This document shows positions 62,551-64,000 of a stretch of 64,000 bases of DNA, piece by piece. This stretch comes from Isochrysis galbana (Eukaryota > Haptophyta > Isochrysidales > Isochrysidaceae), in NCBI GenBank assembly GCA_018136815.1, contig CM030931.1:7634812-7698811 (forward strand), in the 5' to 3' direction. Below the pieces are notes generated by a model, which worked only from the letters and a program-made list of their open reading frames with translations, had not been told where the DNA came from and did no database searches. The translations under genes and the position numbers were made by a program. Every line of letters begins with the position of its first letter. The stretch's first letter is position 1.

Positions 62551-63472
62551 TAAGATAAAACAACTGAGCGTTAGTACCACTACTCCCACTAGCCCGGTAC
62601 TATCACGACACCCCTCAGCGCACTTGCCCGCACGCCTTGAAGTGATGGCACAGACACATACACCAATGCATCCCTTCAAATCTCCCCCCTCGCAAACCCC
62701 CGGCTCCCATTATAACTCCCCACAAGTTACAATGGGGGAAAACCCATTGAGGCGGACCGGTCGACGCCGGCCGACTCTCCGGGGAAAAACACCGGGGGGG
62801 GGGGGAGGGACCTCTCGTCGTGAAGCAGAACGGCCCTTACAGCTCGCGCCGCGAGCAGTCCTCGAAGAAATAAATGACTGCGCCCCCCGATACCTGCCAC
62901 AGGGACGTCTTGAGCCACTCCCTTCTTCTCGCCCCTCCTGTCGCCAGCCGCCCCCCTTCGCCCGTTTGCTAACGCAAACGGGGCCCGTTTCTTACCGCAC
63001 TCCATCGGGGGGGGCGCAAATTCCCCCCTCTCCCTCTCTCCATTCTCCTCCGCCCCTCTCCCTGCGGCGCGTCGCCATGCGGCGCGCCACGGCCTGCTCT
63101 CAGAGGGCCTTTGGGGGCTCCCAGAGGGCCAGCAAGGGCAGCTCAGGGGGCAGTGGAGGCTGGGGCTCAGCCCCTGGCCCCCCCTGCCTCTCCCACGCTT
63201 GCCACGCTGGCCATTGGAGCCTCCCAGTGGCCTCTGTATGCCTGGCGACCAGGGGAGGGGGGGGAGTCAGCTCGAGGGCAGGCCCATGCTGGGCGTGGGA
63301 GTGCGAGTCTCGGCCCGCGCCCACTAGGGGTCTGGGCCAGAGTGTTGATTGCCCAGCCCCTGCCAAAGGGCAGGGGCTGGGGTTGATTGTACGGGCCCAC
63401 CCCGGGGGGTGTCCGCGATGGAGAGGGGGGGCGCGAGGCCCCCATTGACCCCCACTTATAAAAGTAGGTTGA
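62551..63472 (+). mobile_element. Family C non-autonomous retroelement, copy 3
   Basis: Flanked by a 15-bp target-site duplication, TACCCCAACGTTGGA, at 62536-62550 and 63473-63487. Differs from copy 1 at only a handful of positions (for example ATGGGGGAAAAC against ATGAGGGAAAAC) over 900 bases, so one or both are recent. Confidence 0.92.
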
Positions 63473-63772
63473 TACCCCAACGTTGGAATACATGTTTGGG
63501 GGGGGATTCCCTTCCCCCCTCCCCTCCCCCCGCCCCCCGACGCCGGGAGCTGTACCTTGTACCCCCCGCGCACGCCCTGCGCCTCTCCCCCCCCGACGCA
63601 CCCTCCTTCGCCTGCCACCCACCCTCTTTCGCCTGCCACCCCTCCTCGCCTGTGCCCCGAGGCTCCGTCTCGTCCCTGTTTGCCTCTTTCTTCCTTCCCT
63701 CTTCCTCGCCTGCCACTCCTGTCGCCCTCCCCCCCCCGCGTGCCAGAATCGCGATGGGCTCGTCTTCTCTGA

Positions 63773-64000
63773 AGCGTTCTGTGGAAGCAGAGGAAGAGAC
63801 CCGTCGAGTGTCACCTCACCTGTCTGCACGTCGCACGTCGCAACGGGAAGCTTCTATGGGAGTATTGCACTACGAATCAATTTCCACCTATAGAGGACTT
63901 GGGTCAGGACATCGACTTCATGTATGTCGATCGAGTTCATCTCATCGGTGCACTGATGGAGGCATCCTCTCGCGGACACTTCTGGTGCGTGAAGAATACA
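63773..64000 (+). CDS. Unrecognised protein, exon running off the window
   Basis: 76 codons are open in frame 63773+3n to the last base, with convincing composition: KRPVECHLTCLHVARRNGK, LLWEYCTTNQFPPIEDLGQ, DIDFMYVDRVHLIGALMEAS, SRGHFWCVKNT. No in-frame ATG occurs before the coding-like part, so it is an internal exon or its start lies in another frame upstream. In a second frame the ATG at 63753 is also open to the window end but reads Ser/Arg-rich and less protein-like. I do not recognise the family. Confidence 0.5.

Larger units (their letters stand above)
61756..63772. other. Intergenic, repeat-filled
   Basis: A LINE-I 3' end on the minus strand (61880-62080), a LINE-II 3' end (62245-62400), short GTTAACAGGTT-type repeats (62420-62520), family C copy 3 (62551-63472), then C-rich CCACCC/CTCCTCGCCTGCC sequence (63490-63740). 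The 300-codon open frame over family C copy 3 is not a gene. Confidence 0.6.

Noticed and set aside
62546-63448. 300-codon open frame on the plus strand
   Set aside because: It lies entirely within family C copy 3, has no domain, and is open only because the element is GC-rich. The equivalent frame is broken in the other copies.
1-64000. CRISPR arrays, bacterial operons, rRNA genes
   Set aside because: No regularly spaced direct repeats with unique spacers, no ribosome-binding sites ahead of starts, and no rRNA-like sequence were seen.

Overview
The window is nuclear DNA of a GC-rich, intron-bearing unicellular eukaryote. ZW10, an FNBP4-like WW protein, two mitochondrial carriers and canonical GT-AG introns of about 100-250 bases show it is eukaryotic. 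The gene mix (aldonate-type IlvD/Edd dehydratase, DUF445 protein, SLC13 symporter, zeta-type P-loop kinase) suits an alga of the haptophyte/stramenopile kind, but nothing here fixes the taxon. A 100-N assembly gap lies at 46639-46738.

Layout. 1-2.9 kb: the last exons of an unrecognised gene and a cysteine-knot-like terminal exon. 2.9-13.9 kb: three minus-strand genes, ZW10 (4 exons), a D-erythronate-dehydrogenase-like epimerase fused to a second SDR oxidoreductase (4 exons), and a mitochondrial phosphate carrier (4 exons). 16.4-19.2 kb: a seven-exon plus-strand zeta-type kinase with a C-terminal membrane anchor. 19.6-24.4 kb: one non-LTR retrotransposon inserted into another, both internally deleted. 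24.8-29.6 kb: a DUF445 membrane protein and a TLC-domain protein (minus). 30.6-33.5 kb: a nine-exon IlvD/Edd dehydratase (plus). 35.6-36.5 kb: a PlsC-type acyltransferase. 38.8-40.3 kb: an ERI1-like exonuclease (minus). 41.6-45.8 kb: a duplicated unknown gene, cytochrome b561 fragments, a membrane-anchored 2OG-Fe(II) oxygenase and an FkbM fragment. 46.8-50.3 kb: an SLC13 symporter (plus). 51.9-54.5 kb: unknown reading frames cut up by repeats. 54.8-58.0 kb: the WW protein (minus). 60.6-61.8 kb: an SLC25A44-like carrier (plus). An unknown exon runs off the right edge.

For the multi-exon genes I placed splice sites by hand. Reading phase is conserved through every junction given, which is strong internal support. 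The exceptions (N-terminus of the SLC13 gene, first donor and middle of the WW gene) are marked.

Between the genes lies a dense mosaic of short retroelements. Two LINE lineages with different 3' ends can be told apart, together with three non-autonomous families (called B, C and D here) that share one core module, and a foldback/MITE-like family (E). Several copies have clear 15-18 bp target-site duplications and several are nested, so their order of insertion can be read. The most notable host-gene observation is the epimerase-SDR fusion. With the IlvD/Edd dehydratase about 21 kb away it suggests a sugar-acid catabolic capacity built from bacterial-type enzymes.
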